From Streptomyces sp. NRRL S-37 (GTDB lineage Bacteria > Actinomycetota > Actinomycetes > Streptomycetales > Streptomycetaceae), in assembly GCF_000721605.1 (NCBI RefSeq), contig NZ_JOIZ01000001.1:62001-126000 (forward strand): DNA of 64,000 nt, given 5' to 3'. Shown one piece after another: positions 37,945 through 45,294 of this stretch (the first letter of the stretch is position 1; each line of letters opens with the position of its first letter). The translations under genes were made by a program, and so were the position numbers. The notes under the pieces were generated by a model. The model was not told the DNA's origin. It worked only from the letters and a program-made list of their open reading frames with translations, and did no database searches.

Positions 37945-38952
37945 ATGGTCACACCTTCCGACGTCACGTCCCTCCCTGCCCCGCACCCCCCGGAACCAGT
38001 GGGCGCCCCCGGGCCCGGCCTGCCGCGGATCGTGCCGCGCCGGCACATCGGCCGGTGGGTGACCGCCGCGGCCGCGCTGCTGGTGTTCGCCATGGTGCTC
38101 AACTCGGTCGTCCGCAACCAGGCTTTCCAATGGGGCGTGGTGGGGCGGTACTTCACCACTCCCGCCGTGCTCGACGGGCTGGCGCTCACCCTGTGGCTGA
38201 CCGGAGCGGTGATGGTGCTCGGTTTCCTGCTCGGCACCGGGCTCGCGGTGATGCGGCTGTCGGGCAACCCGGTGCTGCGCACGCTGAGCTGGGGCTACGT
38301 GTGGGTCTTCCGGTCCACGCCGCTGCTGGTGCAGCTGCTGTTCTGGTTCAACATCGGCGCCCTGTACCCGACGCTCGGCTTCGGCATCCCGTTCGGCCCG
38401 GAGTTCGTCACCGTCGAGACGGTGAACCTGCTCGGCCCCACCCTCACCGCCGTCATCGGCCTCACCCTGCACGAGACCGCCTACGCCGCCGAGGTGGTGC
38501 GCGGCGGCATCCTCTCCGTCGACGCCGGCCAGACCGAGGCCGCCCAGGCGCTCGGACTGAGCAGGCGCCGCACCCTGCGCCGGGTCGTCATCCCCCAGGC
38601 GATGCGCTCCATCGTGCCGACCGCCGGGAACATGCTGATCGGCACCCTCAAGGGCACCAGCATCGTCAGCGTGCTGGCCGTGCACGACCTGCTGTACTCG
38701 GTGCAGCTGGTCTACAACCAGACCTACCAGGTCATCCCGCTGCTGATGGTCGCGACGCTCTGGTACGTCGCGGTCACCAGCGTGCTCGGCGTGGGTCAGT
38801 ACTACGTCGAGCGGTACTACGCGCGGGGCGGCTCCCGTGCGCTGCCGCCCACCCCGCTGCGGCGGCTGCGCGGTCACCTGTCCGCCGTATGCGCCCGGTT
38901 GAGCGCGTCGGCGGCCCCCGACGCCCGTCCCGTGATCGGCGGTGACCGGTGA
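37945..38952 (+). CDS. Polar amino-acid type ABC transporter permease 2
   Basis: 335 aa, about five membrane segments, HisMQ-type. Shares FGIPFGP, a RGGxxxVDxGQxEAAxALG loop and a PQAMRxIxPTAGNxxIGxLKG block with permease 1 (34654-35676). With no ATPase or binding protein of its own on this strand, it very likely completes the importer encoded on the other strand (compare YtmL and YtmM). ATG 37945 follows GGAGAG. It overlaps the next gene by GTGA. Confidence 0.87.
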   Translation: MVTPSDVTSLPAPHPPEPVGAPGPGLPRIVPRRHIGRWVTAAAALLVFAMVLNSVVRNQAFQWGVVGRYFTTPAVLDGLALTLWLTGAVMVLGFLLGTGLAVMRLSGNPVLRTLSWGYVWVFRSTPLLVQLLFWFNIGALYPTLGFGIPFGPEFVTVETVNLLGPTLTAVIGLTLHETAYAAEVVRGGILSVDAGQTEAAQALGLSRRRTLRRVVIPQAMRSIVPTAGNMLIGTLKGTSIVSVLAVHDLLYSVQLVYNQTYQVIPLLMVATLWYVAVTSVLGVGQYYVERYYARGGSRALPPTPLRRLRGHLSAVCARLSASAAPDARPVIGGDR

Positions 38953-40916
38953 GCAGCACCCCCTCCGCAGCCGTCCTGGTCGTCGTCGGGGCGGGTCCGC
39001 GCGCCACCGGCCTGCTGGAGCGCATCGCGGCCAACGCCCCCGAACTCTGGGACGAAGAAAGGAAGTTGCACATCCACCTGGTGGATCCGCACCCGCCCGG
39101 ACCCGGCCGGATCTGGCGGCACGCGCAGTCACCGCTGCTGCGGATGAACTCCATGGCCGAGGACGTCACCATGTTCACCGACGAGTCCTCCACGATCGAC
39201 GGCCCCGTACGGCCGGGTCCTTCCCTCGCCGAGTGGGCCGCCCAGTTCTCCGGCAGGGGGCCGCGTCACGCGCCGTACACCGAGCCCGCGGATCCCGGCG
39301 TGCTCGCCGAACTGCGCGCCCTGGACGGGACCGACTTCCCCACCCGCCGCGCCCAGAGCGCCTACCTGGACTGGGTGTTCCGCAGGGTGCTGACCGAACT
39401 GCCGCCCTCCGTCACCGTCGAGTGGCACCGCGCCACGGCGACCGCCGTCACCGGCCCGCCGGACGGCCCGCAGCACGTGCGCCTGGCCGGCCGCACCACA
39501 CCGCTCACCGCCGACCTGGTGGTCCTCGCCCAGGGACACCTCGGCTCGGCCCCCGCCGCCGAGCACCGCGGCCACGCCGCCTTCGCCCGCCGCCACGGCC
39601 GCTTCCACCTCCCGCCGGACTTCTCCGCCGACACCGACCTGTCCGGGCTGCGGCCCGGTGAACACGTGATCCTGCGCGGCTTCGGGCTGGCCTTCGTCGA
39701 CCTGGTGACCCTGCTCACCGAGGGCCGCGGCGGCTCCTACCGCACCGAGCCCGACGGCACCCTCACCTACCTGCCTTCCGGCCGCGAGCCCGTCCTGCAC
39801 GTCGGGTCCCGGCGCGGAGTGCCGTACCACTCGAAAACCCGCTACCGCCTCCAGGGCCCCCGGCCCGCCCTGCCCCGCTACTTCGGCCCCGACGCGGTCG
39901 ACGCCCTGCTCGCCGGGGCCCGCCCGCTGGACCTGCGCCGCGACGTGTGGCCGCTGATGGCCAAGGAGATCGGCTTCGGCCACTACCACGAGCTGTTCCA
40001 CGCGCATCCCGAACGCACGGCCCTGTCCTGGCCCGACTTCGCCGCCGCCTACGAACACCTCGACTGGTACTCCGACGCCATGGCCGCCCTCGTCGCCGAG
40101 GCCGTTCCCGACCCGGCGGACCGGCTGGACTTCGAGGCCCTCGACCGCCCCCTGGACGGCCTGTCCTTCCCCACGCCGGACGCCTTCCAGGAGCATCTGC
40201 GCCACCACATCGCCCAGGACGTCGCCCGCCGCGAGGACCCGGAGTTCAGCGCCGACCTCGGGGCGTTCCTCGCCCTGCTCTCCGTCTACGGCCAGCTGCC
40301 GCGCCTCGTCGCCGCCGGCCGGCTCACCGCCCGCTCCACGGCCGACGGCCTCGACGGCTGGTGGCACGGCTTCTTCAGCTTCCTCGCCTCCGGCCCGCCC
40401 GGCTTCCGCCTGCGCCAGCTCCTCGCGCTGTCCCGGGCCGGCGTCGTCCACTTCGTCGGCGCGGACATCCGGATCGGCACCGACGAGTCCACGGGCACGT
40501 TCACCGCCACCAGCCCCACCGTCCCCGGCCGTTCCCTCCACGCCACGGCCCTGATCGAGGCGTACCTGCCCGGCGCCTCCCTCGACCGCACCGAGGACCC
40601 GCTCCTGCGCGACCTGTACCGTCGGGGCGCGCTCGCCGAGGAGGTCGTCGCCGACCCCGCCCACACCCACCGCTCCGGCCTGCTGACCGTCTCCCCCGCC
40701 GACGGCCGCCTCGTCGACCCCGCCCTCGGCGGCCCCCACCCCCGCCGCGTCGCCCTCACCAACAGCCGGGCCGTCGCGGCCTTCGCCCGCCCCCGCACCG
40801 ATTCCCCCGGGTTCCGCCAGAACGACGCGGTCGCCCGCGCGCTCCTGCGCGCCCTGGGCACCACCGGGGCCAAGACGGCGACACGTCCGGGGGACGGACG
40901 CCCTCTCACAGTGTGA
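38949..40916 (+). CDS. FAD/NAD(P)-binding protein (NAD_binding_9 type)
   Basis: 655 aa. N-terminal dinucleotide fold VLVVVGAGPRATGLLERI, then LVDPHPPGPGRIWR, a second nucleotide segment near GEHVILRGFGLAFVDLVTLL, and a long helical C-terminal part. Matches the large FAD/NAD(P)-binding proteins of the HpyO or lysine-hydroxylase-like group. In this setting it could oxidise an S- or N-substituted amino acid, or reduce a sulfur intermediate, but no specific reaction can be read from sequence. Coupled to permease 2 by a 4-bp overlap; the last gene of that transcript. Confidence 0.72.
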   Translation: MSSTPSAAVLVVVGAGPRATGLLERIAANAPELWDEERKLHIHLVDPHPPGPGRIWRHAQSPLLRMNSMAEDVTMFTDESSTIDGPVRPGPSLAEWAAQFSGRGPRHAPYTEPADPGVLAELRALDGTDFPTRRAQSAYLDWVFRRVLTELPPSVTVEWHRATATAVTGPPDGPQHVRLAGRTTPLTADLVVLAQGHLGSAPAAEHRGHAAFARRHGRFHLPPDFSADTDLSGLRPGEHVILRGFGLAFVDLVTLLTEGRGGSYRTEPDGTLTYLPSGREPVLHVGSRRGVPYHSKTRYRLQGPRPALPRYFGPDAVDALLAGARPLDLRRDVWPLMAKEIGFGHYHELFHAHPERTALSWPDFAAAYEHLDWYSDAMAALVAEAVPDPADRLDFEALDRPLDGLSFPTPDAFQEHLRHHIAQDVARREDPEFSADLGAFLALLSVYGQLPRLVAAGRLTARSTADGLDGWWHGFFSFLASGPPGFRLRQLLALSRAGVVHFVGADIRIGTDESTGTFTATSPTVPGRSLHATALIEAYLPGASLDRTEDPLLRDLYRRGALAEEVVADPAHTHRSGLLTVSPADGRLVDPALGGPHPRRVALTNSRAVAAFARPRTDSPGFRQNDAVARALLRALGTTGAKTATRPGDGRPLTV

Positions 40917-40931
40917 GATCTTCCCTATTTT

Positions 40932-40952
40932 CCCTATCGAATTACTAGGAAA
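40932..40952. promoter_or_regulatory. 21-bp motif CCCTATC-N7-TAGGAAA, copy 1
   Basis: Ends 3 bp before the -35 box of the leader C promoter. The two heptamers and the exact 7-bp spacing recur at 43673-43693; CCTA and TAGG give it partial dyad symmetry. A candidate binding site for the Rrf2 regulator encoded at 43119 or the winged-helix protein at 41186. Confidence 0.65.
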
Positions 40953-40955
40953 GCA

Positions 40956-40985
40956 TTGACGGTGTCCGGCTCGGACGCACAGCAT
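40956..40985 (+). promoter_or_regulatory. Candidate leaderless promoter of leader C
   Basis: TTGACG (40956-40961), 18-nt spacer, CAGCAT (40980-40985), 7 nt, then the ATG of leader C. The -10 is poor, so an activator may be needed. Confidence 0.45.
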
Positions 40986-40992
40986 GATGAGC

Positions 40993-41076
40993 ATGTCCCG
41001 TAAGCAGCAACGACTCGTTCGTCGTCGGCATGTCGACTTCGGTCACGTCGTCAGCGCCGCCTGCTGTCGCGCGTAA
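40993..41076 (+). CDS. Leader peptide C, Cys-Cys type, upstream of the winged-helix regulator
   Basis: 27 aa: MSRKQQRLVRRR, then HVDFGHVVSAACCRA. Same family as leaders A, B and D. In-frame ATGs at 40984 and 40987 could lengthen it. There is no ribosome site, and the promoter boxes at 40956-40985 suggest a leaderless start. The stop is followed at once by a hairpin (41077-41103). Likely cysteine-responsive control of the genes at 41186 and 41751. Confidence 0.82.
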   Translation: MSRKQQRLVRRRHVDFGHVVSAACCRA

Positions 41077-41103
41077 GGCACGGCCCGCCCGCTCGCCCGT
41101 GCC
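41077..41103 (+). promoter_or_regulatory. Hairpin abutting the stop of leader C, candidate attenuator
   Basis: GGCACGG (41077-41083) and CCGTGCC (41097-41103), a perfect 7-bp stem with a 13-nt loop that begins at the first base after the leader stop codon. A ribosome at the stop would block it; one stalled on the Cys codons would not reach it. Confidence 0.55.
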
Positions 41104-41185
41104 GCTCCGCTCCCCGTTTCGCAGGTGATCAGGCAAGCCGCTCACGGCGCCTGACGGCCCGACACACATCCGAGGGACAATCGCC

Positions 41186-41737
41186 ATGACCACGGCACTT
41201 CCGACCCCGACCGCTCCGGACGACCGGTTCCTTCCCGACGCGCGCCGTCTTCGCCTGGTGGGCGACGCCGCACAAAACGGCACCGGGAAACACACGCCCG
41301 CGCCGCTCGTCGGTTACCTCCTGCTCGTCCCCGAGGGCACCGATCCCGCCGAACTCTTCGTCAAGGACAGGCCGCGCCCCGAGATCCGGCCGGTCACCGC
41401 CGCGGCCCCGAACCCCGTCCGGCAGGCGGGGGACGACGTCGTCCGCATCGACACCGCACGTCGTTCCGCCGAGGTCGACGGACGCGAACTCGACCTCACC
41501 TACCTGGAGTTCGCGCTGCTGGCGCATCTCGTCCGCCATCCCCACCACGTGCACGCGCGCGATCGGCTGGTGTCCGCCGTCTGGGGCTACGCCCACGTCG
41601 GCGACGGCCGCACCGTGGACGTCCACATCGCCCGCCTGCGCCGCAAGCTCGGCGAGGTCCACCGGCACCGGATCGTCACCGTGCGGCGCGTGGGCTACAA
41701 GTACGTGCCCGACGCCGCGCTCCGCGGCCGACCTTGA
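41186..41737 (+). CDS. Winged-helix regulator (OmpR/PhoB type) without a receiver domain
   Basis: 183 aa. The C-terminal half is a complete OmpR-type winged helix: LDLTYLEFALLAHLVRHP, RDRLVSAVWG, GRTVDVHIARLRRKLG and RRVGYKYVP. The N-terminal 75 residues lack the Asp pocket of a receiver and instead read GYLLLVPEGTDPAELFV, so input is not by phosphorelay. It lies between leader C and a DszC/MsuC-like gene, so it probably regulates sulfur genes. The effector is unknown. Confidence 0.83.
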   Translation: MTTALPTPTAPDDRFLPDARRLRLVGDAAQNGTGKHTPAPLVGYLLLVPEGTDPAELFVKDRPRPEIRPVTAAAPNPVRQAGDDVVRIDTARRSAEVDGRELDLTYLEFALLAHLVRHPHHVHARDRLVSAVWGYAHVGDGRTVDVHIARLRRKLGEVHRHRIVTVRRVGYKYVPDAALRGRP

Positions 41738-41750
41738 GGAGACCACGTCC

Positions 41751-42980
41751 GTGAAGGCCGTCTCAGCGCCGCCCCCTCCCCCCTCGCCGGCCGACCGGAC
41801 CGGGCCCGGCCACGCGCACTGGCTGCGGGTGGCCCGCGAGGCGGCCGACGACCTGGCCACGGACACGGTGACCAGGGAACAGGCGGGCAAGCCCCCGTTC
41901 GACGAGGTGTCCCGGCTGCGCGAGGCGGGGCTGCTGACGCTCCTGGCGCCGGCCGGGTCCGGAGGAGGCGGCGCGGACTGGCCCACGGCCTACGCGGTCG
42001 TCCGGGAGGTCGCCGCGGCCGACGGCGCGATCGGGCAGCTGCTCGGCTGTCACTACTTCCTGTCGTGGAGCGCCCGGTTCTTCGCCGTGCCCGCCCTGGC
42101 GGCACGGACGGAGGAGCGGTCCGCGGCCGAGGGATGGTGCTGGGGCGGCGGCTTCGCCCGTCAGGATCCTCCCCTGACGCTGGTCAGGACCTCCCGCGGC
42201 CTGGCGCTCGGCGGCCGGCAGAGCTACACCACCGGGGTCCTGGTCGCCGACCGCCTCGCCGTGCGCGCCGTACGGGAGGACACGGGTGAACCACTCGCCG
42301 TCGTGGTGGATCCCACCCGGCACGGCGTCCGGGTCGACGCCGACATCGACACCTTCGGGCAGCGGCTCGCGGCCGGCGGCAGTGTGGCGTTCGACGGCGT
42401 ACCGGTCACCGACGACGACGTGCTCGGTCCCCTTCCCGCGGACGAGGACTTCCCGTCACCCCGGGCCGCCCTGGCGTCGCCGGCCGGGCACCTCGTCTCC
42501 GTCCAGCTCCTTCTGGGCCTGGCCGAGGGGGTGCTCGCCGAGACCCGTGAGTACGGCGGGACGGGCCGGGCACCCTGGCACCTCCCCTGGTCGGCCGGCG
42601 CTCCCCACGACCCGGAGGTGCTGACCGTCTACGGGGAACTCACCGTCCTCACCCGCTCCGCGTCCGCCCTCGCCGATCAGGCGGTGGAGGCCGTACAGGG
42701 CGCGCTGGCACTCGGCGAGGACCTCACCTACGACGCGTACGCGGGCACCTCCGCCCTCGTGGCCATGGCCGAGGCCGCCGCCTCCAGAGCCGCGCGGGAG
42801 TCCACCACCCGCGCCCTCGACATCATCGGCCCCCGCTCCGCCTCCGCGCGGCTGGGCCTGGACCGCTTCTGGCGCGACGCCCGGACCCACACCCTGTACG
42901 AGCCCGTCGGCCAACGGCTCCGCGAGGTCGGGGACTACTTCCTCAACGGCGCCCACCCTCCGTTCGTCCTGCCCTCCTGA
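41751..42980 (+). CDS. DszC/MsuC-like flavin-dependent monooxygenase
   Basis: 409 aa, acyl-CoA dehydrogenase fold, paralogue of the gene at 25111-26328 (shared WPTAYxVVREVAxADGxIGQ, IDTFGQRLAAGGSV and FWRDARTHTLYEP). Members oxidise sulfinates or thiophene sulfur with FMNH2. The GTG at 41751 has GAGGAG 10 nt upstream. It follows the winged-helix gene by 13 bp, so both likely depend on leader C. No reductase is adjacent; SsuE at 24542 may serve it. Confidence 0.82.
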   Translation: MKAVSAPPPPPSPADRTGPGHAHWLRVAREAADDLATDTVTREQAGKPPFDEVSRLREAGLLTLLAPAGSGGGGADWPTAYAVVREVAAADGAIGQLLGCHYFLSWSARFFAVPALAARTEERSAAEGWCWGGGFARQDPPLTLVRTSRGLALGGRQSYTTGVLVADRLAVRAVREDTGEPLAVVVDPTRHGVRVDADIDTFGQRLAAGGSVAFDGVPVTDDDVLGPLPADEDFPSPRAALASPAGHLVSVQLLLGLAEGVLAETREYGGTGRAPWHLPWSAGAPHDPEVLTVYGELTVLTRSASALADQAVEAVQGALALGEDLTYDAYAGTSALVAMAEAAASRAARESTTRALDIIGPRSASARLGLDRFWRDARTHTLYEPVGQRLREVGDYFLNGAHPPFVLPS

Positions 42981-43118
42981 CCCCGCGGCGGTAGGTTCGG
43001 AGCCGCATCCGCACCCCGCGCGCCGGGGCCGGCCGGCCCACCGCGGAGGCCGCCGGAACCGGTACGGACGGTGGTCACCCGTGGAGGACGGCCGGAGCCG
43101 TACGGGATAATGGGACGC

Positions 43119-43577
43119 ATGCGGATCTCAGCCAGGGCGGACTACGCGGTACGTGCCGCGCTGCAGCTCGCCGCGTCACCGGACGACGGGCCACTGAAGG
43201 CCGAGGCCATCGCCGACGCCCAGGACATCCCGCACAAGTTCCTCGAAAGCATCCTGAACGACATGCGCCGGGGCAGTCTCGTGCTCAGCCGGCGCGGCGG
43301 CAACGGCGGCTACCGGCTGGCCAGGCCCGCCGCGTCCATCAGCATCGCCGACGTCATCCGCGCCGTGGACGGACCGCTGGTCTCGGTGCGGGGGGTCCGC
43401 CCGCCGGACCTGTCCTACACCGGCCCCGCCGAGTCGCTGCTCCCCCTGTGGATCGCGCTGCGGTCCAATGTGCGCGAGATCCTCGAGGGCGTGTCGCTCG
43501 CCGACGTCGCGTCGGCCCGGCTGCCCGACGACGTGGCCGCACTGACCGACGCCCCGAAGGCCTGGGGGAATCCCTGA
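43119..43577 (+). CDS. Rrf2-family regulator without cysteines
   Basis: 152 aa. Winged helix MRISARADYAVRAALQLA, then IPHKFLESILNDMRRGSLV and RGGNGGYRLARPAASISIADVIRA. The three cysteines that hold the iron-sulfur cluster in IscR and NsrR are missing; the protein has no Cys at all. Cluster-free members include CymR, the cysteine regulator of Bacillus, so a sulfur-sensing role fits the setting. ATG 43119 opens the family start; GATAAT at 43105-43110 is a good -10 that would give a near-leaderless mRNA. An alternative ATG is at 43110. Confidence 0.85.
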   Translation: MRISARADYAVRAALQLAASPDDGPLKAEAIADAQDIPHKFLESILNDMRRGSLVLSRRGGNGGYRLARPAASISIADVIRAVDGPLVSVRGVRPPDLSYTGPAESLLPLWIALRSNVREILEGVSLADVASARLPDDVAALTDAPKAWGNP

Positions 43578-43672
43578 GGCATCGGGCCGTCAACCCGGGA
43601 TCCCGACAGGCGAGATGAGCGCGTCCGCCATGTGAGCACCCCCTTGGGACGGACGCCGTCTTCTGCCACGAT

Positions 43673-43693
43673 CCCTATCAACCAGGTAGGAAA
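43673..43693. promoter_or_regulatory. 21-bp motif CCCTATC-N7-TAGGAAA, copy 2
   Basis: Same heptamers and spacing as 40932-40952, here 23 bp before leader D and overlapping where its promoter should be. A further TAGGAA half-site follows at 43696-43701. It lies about 100 bp past the Rrf2 gene. The rest of 43578-44001 holds leader D, a small hairpin and C/T-rich DNA before the lipoprotein gene. Confidence 0.65.
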
Positions 43694-43716
43694 ACTAGGA
43701 ATCCGTGGGGGTGGCC

Positions 43717-43818
43717 ATGAGAACGCTCGGCCGCGCGGACCTGTCATTCCTCCTGCTGACCTCGCGCCGTCACATCGACCTCGGCCGCACGTCCAGCGCC
43801 CTCTGTCGGCCCGTCTGA
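43717..43818 (+). CDS. Leader peptide D, single-Cys type, upstream of the sulfonate-binding protein
   Basis: 33 aa: starts MRTLGRADLSFLLLTSRR, then HIDLGRTSSALCRPV. Same family as A-C but longer, with one Cys instead of two and with GGGGGTGG as a possible ribosome site (a GTG at 43711 is in frame). CCGTC/GACGG (43836-43849, 4-nt loop) forms a small hairpin 17 nt after its stop. The 183-nt stretch before the lipoprotein gene is C/T-rich near its end, which could suit Rho. Role inferred. Confidence 0.75.
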   Translation: MRTLGRADLSFLLLTSRRHIDLGRTSSALCRPV

Positions 43819-44001
43819 GACCGCCCGCGGAGCGCCCGTCAGCCGACGGCGCCACCCGCCCGCGCACATCTCCGCTCCCGGGCCCGCGACGGCGTTCCCG
43901 CCGCCGACGGCCTTCGGACGGGGCGCCCGCGCACGTCCACGCGCTCTCACCTCGCGTTTCCTCACCTCCCTGATCGGCTTCTTCCCCGAGAGGACACCTC
44001 C

Positions 44002-45108
44002 GTGTCTGCCGCAAGACCGCTCACCACCCTGCGCATCCTCGCCGCCGCGGCGGCGTTCCCCCTCCTGCTCACCGCCTGCGGCTACGGTTCCGACGCCGCC
44101 GACGACGACAAGCGGGCCGAGGTCGCGGCGGGCGCCGAGAAGCTCTCCGCCGGCGAGGTGAGGATCGGCTACTTCCCCAACCTCACGCACGCCACCGCCC
44201 TGGTGGGCGTCCAGGAGGGTCTGCTCCAGAAGGAGCTCGGCGGCACCGAGATCAAGGCCTCGACCTTCAACGCAGGACCCTCCGAGATCGAGGCGCTCAA
44301 CGCCGGGTCCATCGACATCGGCTGGATCGGCCCCTCCCCCGCCATCAACGGCTACACCAAGTCGAACGGCAGGAACCTGCGCATCATCGGCGGTTCCGCC
44401 TCCGGCGGCGTGAAGCTCGTGGTCGACCCGGACAAGATCAAGACCACGGACGACCTCAAGGGCAAGAAGATCGCCACGCCCCAGCTCGGCAACACCCAGG
44501 ACGTGGCGTTCCTCAACTGGATCGCGGAGAAGGGCTGGAAGGTCGACGCGGCGAGCGGCGCCGGTGACGTCTCCGTCGTCCGCACGGACAACAAGGTCAC
44601 ACCGGACGCCTACAAGTCCGGCTCCATCGACGGCGCCTGGGTACCCGAGCCGACCGCGTCCAAGCTGGTCTCCCAGGGTGCCGAGGTGCTCCTCGACGAG
44701 GCCGACCTGTGGCCGGACAAGAAGTTCGTGATCACGAACATCATCGTGTCGCAGAAGTTCCTGAAGGAGCACCCGGACGTCGTCGAGGCCGTGCTGCGCG
44801 GTTCGGTGAACACCAACGAGTGGATCAACGCCAACCCGGACAAGGCCAAGGCGTCCGCCAACGCGGCGCTGAAGGAACTGTCGGGCAAGGAACTGCCCGC
44901 CGACGTCATCGACCCGGCCTGGAAGTCGATCACCTTCCTCGACGACCCGCTGGCCTCGACCCTCGACGCCCAGGCGGACCACGCGGTCAAGGCCGGCCTG
45001 CTGGAGAAGCCCGACCTGAAGGGCATCTACGACCTCGGACCGCTCAACAAGGTCCTCCGGGCCGAGGGCAAGGAGGAGGTCGACGACGCCGGTCTCGGCG
45101 CCGAGTGA
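44002..45108 (+). CDS. Aliphatic sulfonate ABC binding lipoprotein (SsuA-like)
   Basis: 368 aa. Lipobox LLLTACGY (Cys near residue 26). SsuA/TauA-type binding protein: RIGYFPNLTHATALVGVQEG, FNAGPSEIEALNAGSIDIGW and IGPSPAINGY. It should bind alkanesulfonates outside the cell. Normally ssuB (ATPase) and ssuC (permease) follow directly; here they do not, so this protein is an orphan or borrows a transporter. GTG 44002 has GAGAGGA upstream. Confidence 0.88.
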   Translation: MSAARPLTTLRILAAAAAFPLLLTACGYGSDAADDDKRAEVAAGAEKLSAGEVRIGYFPNLTHATALVGVQEGLLQKELGGTEIKASTFNAGPSEIEALNAGSIDIGWIGPSPAINGYTKSNGRNLRIIGGSASGGVKLVVDPDKIKTTDDLKGKKIATPQLGNTQDVAFLNWIAEKGWKVDAASGAGDVSVVRTDNKVTPDAYKSGSIDGAWVPEPTASKLVSQGAEVLLDEADLWPDKKFVITNIIVSQKFLKEHPDVVEAVLRGSVNTNEWINANPDKAKASANAALKELSGKELPADVIDPAWKSITFLDDPLASTLDAQADHAVKAGLLEKPDLKGIYDLGPLNKVLRAEGKEEVDDAGLGAE

Positions 45109-45121
45109 CGACCACCGCGCC

Positions 45122-45190
45122 GAAGCGCTCCGGGAGACGACGGTCATGGCCACGACGACGGCACGGCCGGCCCTTTCACCGGAGCGCTTC
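45122..45190. repeat. 12-bp perfect inverted repeat between lipoprotein and Rieske genes
   Basis: GAAGCGCTCCGG (45122-45133) and CCGGAGCGCTTC (45179-45190) enclose 45 bp. It could be a terminator for the lipoprotein gene. It sits where ssuB would start: the lipoprotein stop is part of GTGACGACCACC, which looks like a coupled start codon leading nowhere, so it may mark a deletion scar. I see no complete gene in 45109-45294. Confidence 0.5.
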
Positions 45191-45294
45191 CGCCGGACGG
45201 AAGCCTCCTTGCCCGGTGGTCGCGGCCGACAGGACCCTGAATCCGACCACGGAACGCGGGGTGAGGACGCCCCGCCGACAGGGACGGGGCCGTC

